From Treponema sp. (GTDB lineage Bacteria; Spirochaetota; Spirochaetia; Treponematales; Treponemataceae), in assembly GCA_017453705.1 (NCBI GenBank), contig JAFTEK010000048.1:1-7424 (forward strand): 7,424 bases of DNA. The letters are read 5' to 3'. Numbering within the stretch: the stretch's first letter is position 1; the number at the start of each line of letters is the position of its first letter. Positions 4,965 through 7,424 of this stretch are shown here, piece by piece. Below the pieces are notes generated by a model that searched no databases, was not told where the DNA came from, and saw nothing but the letters and a program-made list of their open reading frames with translations. The position numbers were made by a program, and so were the translations under genes.

Positions 4965-6049
4965 AGGCGGCGGCCGGTCTTGCCTGTGGCTGCGCCTGCC
5001 TGTTCTTTCCTGCCTTTTCTCATGCGGCGGCCGTTTATGACAGGGATATCCCGGTCGAGCTTGTGTCTTACGAATCCGGTGAGCTGGAGCAGGTTCTTGC
5101 GGAAGGCCTTGATGCCTACAACAGCAAGGATTTTGCCAACGCGACCATCCTGCTAAGGGAAGCCCTGGCTGGTGAGGAAGGAAACAGCGACGTTCATTAT
5201 ATGCTGATAATGAGCGAGATGTACTGCGAGGACTATGCTTCCGTCATAAGTGACTGCACGGATTTCGCGGCCTCCTATCCTGACAGCCCGCTGGTTCCCA
5301 ACGTAAACTACCAGAAGGGCAAGGCCCTGCACTACAAGGGGGACAACGACCAGGCGGTGATGGTCTTGAGCGACTTCTGCCACGAGAATCCCAGGAGCCC
5401 CATGTACCCTTCCGCCCTCTACTGGATAGCTGAATGTTTTTATGAAGACTACAACTTTACGATGGCAGAGGGGCTTTTCCAGCGTATAATCGATGTATAT
5501 CCGAATGACAAGAAGGCCTTGGACGCAAAGTACAAGGTTGATGCGATAGCACAGCGCGAGAGGGAACAGAAGCTTTTGGATCTGCTCAAGGCCAACAACG
5601 AGAGGTTTTTGGAGCAGCAGGCAAGCTACGAGAGGCAGCTGAAGGGTATGGAGAGTTCTGACCTTGCCACGCTGAGAAAAGAGCTGGATGCCGCCAACGC
5701 GAGGATCGCGGAGCTTGAGAGGCAGCTTGCCCAGGAGAGGGCTTTGGCTGAGGCTGAGCGCAAGGCGGCGGATGCTGCCAGGGCGGACACGGCTGCCGCT
5801 AAAGCGGAGCGGGATGCTGCCCTCTCTGATGCGGCCTCGTACAAGGCTGAGTCAGATGCCGCCAAGGAGCAGCTTGCGTCTTATATGGCGGAACCGGCCA
5901 TGCAGGGGGCTGAGAGCACTGTTTCTTCTTCTGCTGAAAGGGTGGGCATTACCGAGCAGGAGCTTCTTGAGCTCAAGCTCAGGGCCTCCCAGCTGCAGCG
6001 TATGCTGGATGAGAGGTCCAGCGCGTCTCGGGACAACAAGGCTGACTAA
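4952..6049 (+). CDS. Exported TPR and coiled-coil protein of unknown function
   Basis: This is a protein of 365 residues. A signal peptide covers about residues 1-27: basic VKLK, a hydrophobic Ala/Cys/Leu/Phe core, and a likely cleavage in FSHAAA before VYD. The core contains cysteines at 12, 14 and 16, but a lipobox reading (GLAC at 12) would leave too short a membrane segment. Residues 45-195 are tetratricopeptide-like helices, for example LAEGLDAYNSKDFANATILL (49-68), YQKGKALHYKGDNDQAVMVL (120-139) and YWIAECFYEDYNFTMAEGLF (157-176). Residues 200-312 form a long Glu/Ala/Lys/Arg-rich coiled coil, and 334-356 a shorter one. The order (TPR first, coiled coil after) is the reverse of CpoB/YbgF, whose TPRs also act in the periplasm. 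It is likely periplasmic and a binding partner for other envelope proteins; this is inference. The GTG start at 4952 has the Shine-Dalgarno GGGAGAG (4940-4946) and lies inside the end of rpe. Stop is TAA. Confidence 0.87.
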   Translation: MVKLKAAAGLACGCACLFFPAFSHAAAVYDRDIPVELVSYESGELEQVLAEGLDAYNSKDFANATILLREALAGEEGNSDVHYMLIMSEMYCEDYASVISDCTDFAASYPDSPLVPNVNYQKGKALHYKGDNDQAVMVLSDFCHENPRSPMYPSALYWIAECFYEDYNFTMAEGLFQRIIDVYPNDKKALDAKYKVDAIAQREREQKLLDLLKANNERFLEQQASYERQLKGMESSDLATLRKELDAANARIAELERQLAQERALAEAERKAADAARADTAAAKAERDAALSDAASYKAESDAAKEQLASYMAEPAMQGAESTVSSSAERVGITEQELLELKLRASQLQRMLDERSSASRDNKAD

Positions 6050-6054
6050 GGAGG
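6048..6054 (+). promoter_or_regulatory. Strong Shine-Dalgarno sequence of the last gene
   Basis: AAGGAGG overlaps the TAA stop of the TPR gene and sits 3 bases before the ATG at 6058 and 6 bases before the in-frame GTG at 6061. The spacing favours GTG and the codon favours ATG; the protein would differ by one residue. Unlike the predicted leaderless first genes, this internal operon gene has a near-perfect ribosome binding site. Confidence 0.8.
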
Positions 6055-6057
6055 AAT

Positions 6058-7424
6058 ATGGTGGAAGGCATTATAAAGCTTCATAGGCGTGGAATTTCCC
6101 TTTTCGCTCTCCTGTTTTTTTTCCTTGCGGCCTGCCCTGTCTTTTCTGATGATGTCCAGGACGGGGCAGTCGTCACGTCCAGGGACTCTATTTTTTCCAA
6201 GAGACAAAAGACTGAGGAACAGTCGGCTGCAGCTGCCCAGAAATCAGAGCCTGCCGAGGCGGCCAAGGCAACAGAGCCTGCCCGGAAATCAGAGGCGGCT
6301 CAGAAATCAGAGCCTGTCAAGGCTTCCGAGGCGGCTAAGACAGCCGAGGCGACCAAGACAGCTGAAGCTGCCAAGACAACTGAGCCGGCCAAGACAGCTG
6401 AAGCTGCCAAGACAACAGAAGCGACCAAGCCTGCCAAGGCAACTGAGCCGGCTAAGTCAGCCGAGCTCGTTCAGGTGACTGCACCTGTTCAGGCAGCCGA
6501 GCCAGCCCAAGCCTCCGAGCCTGTCAAGACCGGGGGGGATGAGGCCTTTCCTTCCAGAAAAAAAACTCCCGGAGTCACGGAAATCATAACGGCGTCGTCT
6601 GATACGGAGACGGTGACACAGGCTGTGGCTGTGGAAACGGAAGGCGGGAATGACTTTTCCCCCAATGAGACGGATCCTTATACCGGATGGAAATACTCAG
6701 TCGTCGATACGGCGGAATACAGGAAAGGGCATTTAAAAGCCGTCCTCAAGGGCTGGCAGGGCAGCTTCGGCCTGTATGCCGTCCGGGATGACGGCAAGGA
6801 AATCCCCCTTCTAAGCTCCTATGACTTCTTTAACTCGACGGCCTTCATGCTGAGGGTGGGGCGCAAGGAGTACCTTTTGAATTATTCCGGCGGGGTGAAG
6901 AGCGAAGCCCGCCGCACTGAGGTCGGGCTCCAGATGGCCTATACGATTCCCGGCAAGGCCTTTTTCCTTGTTGACTTCACCTTTCCTGAGAAGAGGGTCA
7001 CGGGCGGCCTTGAGGATACGATAAAACTGACAATGTATACGGTGAACCTGGGTAAGAATCCCCAGACGTTTACAAGCAAGGCTGTTTTTGATACAATACT
7101 CGGCGAAAGCTCCTCACGGCATTTCTGCACATTCGTGGAATCCGAGCTGAACGGGCAGAGAAAATTCCATTCGATGAAAAGCGATCGCTGGGTTTGCTCT
7201 GCCAACAATGCGGCGGCGATAGAGTTCCTGCTTTACGGGGCGGATGTCAGTGAGCCAGACTGCGTGACATTGGGGCCTATAGGAAACCTTTATGACTATT
7301 GGGAGCCTGTGGCCCATGACGGAAAGGGCTTTTCCACCGTTTTGTCGTACAATAACTCAGGGGTCGCTGTAAACTGGAAGACTGCCTACCTGCTGCCTGA
7401 GCAGACTGATGTCAAGACCTTTTA
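6058..7424 (+). CDS. Exported, possibly lipid-anchored protein with Ala/Lys/Thr/Glu linker; 3' end outside window
   Basis: The frame is open for 455 codons to the window edge. Seen: residues 1-26 form a signal sequence with HRR (9-11), a hydrophobic stretch and the lipobox-like LAAC (23-26), so C26 may be lipidated. Cleavage by signal peptidase I after VFS (28-30) is the alternative. Residues about 50-160 are low complexity, built of short units such as AKTAEA, AKTTEP and QKSEP, probably an extended, wall- or periplasm-spanning linker. From about residue 209 to the end the sequence is compositionally normal and rich in predicted beta strands (TGWKYSVVD, GSFGLYAVRDDGKEIPLLS, AVFDTILGESSSRHF). 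It looks like one or more beta-sandwich domains. I do not recognise the family and assign no function. It follows the TPR gene by 8 bases and is almost certainly in the rpe operon. A partnership with the TPR protein is plausible inference. A G7 run lies at 6532-6538, at the end of the linker. Confidence 0.85.
   Translation, partial: MVEGIIKLHRRGISLFALLFFFLAACPVFSDDVQDGAVVTSRDSIFSKRQKTEEQSAAAAQKSEPAEAAKATEPARKSEAAQKSEPVKASEAAKTAEATKTAEAAKTTEPAKTAEAAKTTEATKPAKATEPAKSAELVQVTAPVQAAEPAQASEPVKTGGDEAFPSRKKTPGVTEIITASSDTETVTQAVAVETEGGNDFSPNETDPYTGWKYSVVDTAEYRKGHLKAVLKGWQGSFGLYAVRDDGKEIPLLSSYDFFNSTAFMLRVGRKEYLLNYSGGVKSEARRTEVGLQMAYTIPGKAFFLVDFTFPEKRVTGGLEDTIKLTMYTVNLGKNPQTFTSKAVFDTILGESSSRHFCTFVESELNGQRKFHSMKSDRWVCSANNAAAIEFLLYGADVSEPDCVTLGPIGNLYDYWEPVAHDGKGFSTVLSYNNSGVAVNWKTAYLLPEQTDVKTF
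6353..6416 (+). repeat. In-frame direct repeat in the linker of the last gene
   Basis: A 28-bp stretch at 6353-6380 is repeated exactly at 6389-6416, giving a 36-bp (12-codon) period. It encodes AKTAEAAKTTE-type units. Degenerate relatives of this unit extend over about 6240-6480. Because the period is a multiple of three, copy-number change would alter linker length without breaking the frame. Confidence 0.85.

Noticed and set aside
5688..6478. Arg/Pro/Leu-rich open frames on the plus strand over the coiled coil and linker
   Set aside because: They are shifted readings of Ala/Glu/Lys-rich repeats in the real genes; composition is typical of shadow frames.

Overview
The window most resembles the chromosome of a Treponema-like spirochaete. 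This is an inference from overall feel: mixed base composition of roughly 50-55 % GC by eye, long G homopolymers, exported proteins with low-complexity linkers, and the set of protein families present. No rRNA or marker gene is present to prove it. Six protein genes are visible, two of them cut by the window edges. No tRNA, rRNA, insertion sequence or CRISPR array was seen.

Layout. (1) On the minus strand at the left edge, phoH (62-1048) runs into the first 25 codons of a second gene (1-75) that overlaps its end. This fits the common phoH / membrane HD-domain / ybeY arrangement. (2) The divergent gap 1049-1235 holds a strong promoter for phoH, a perfect 11-bp-arm palindrome, a G8 tract and a probable promoter for murJ. 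(3) murJ (1236-2843, plus) encodes a full-length lipid II flippase but carries one in-frame TAG at codon 225, at the junction of its two structural lobes. (4) The convergent gap 2844-3100 contains a two-way terminator hairpin and an array of six 23-bp tandem repeats with a 46-bp higher-order period. (5) manC (3101-4240, minus) is a monofunctional mannose-1-phosphate guanylyltransferase. (6) The divergent gap 4241-4328 contains two mirror-image promoters whose -35 boxes lie in the arms of an 8-bp inverted repeat. (7) A plus-strand operon follows: rpe (4329-4964), an exported TPR/coiled-coil protein (4952-6049) and a large exported or lipid-anchored protein with a long Ala/Lys/Thr/Glu linker, running off the right edge (6058-7424).

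Function. The genes are mostly housekeeping: ribosome/RNA metabolism (phoH), peptidoglycan precursor export (murJ), GDP-mannose supply (manC) and the pentose phosphate pathway (rpe), followed by two envelope proteins of unknown role. The envelope pair looks like a translationally linked module.

Most notable signals. First, the in-frame amber codon in a normally essential gene. Second, the 23/46-bp tandem array. Third, a recurring promoter geometry (-35, 17 bp, -10, 7 bp, ATG) at murJ, manC and rpe that predicts leaderless mRNAs, while the downstream operon genes have Shine-Dalgarno sequences. Fourth, G8 and G9 homopolymers upstream of murJ and inside rpe. No clearly new multi-gene system was found.
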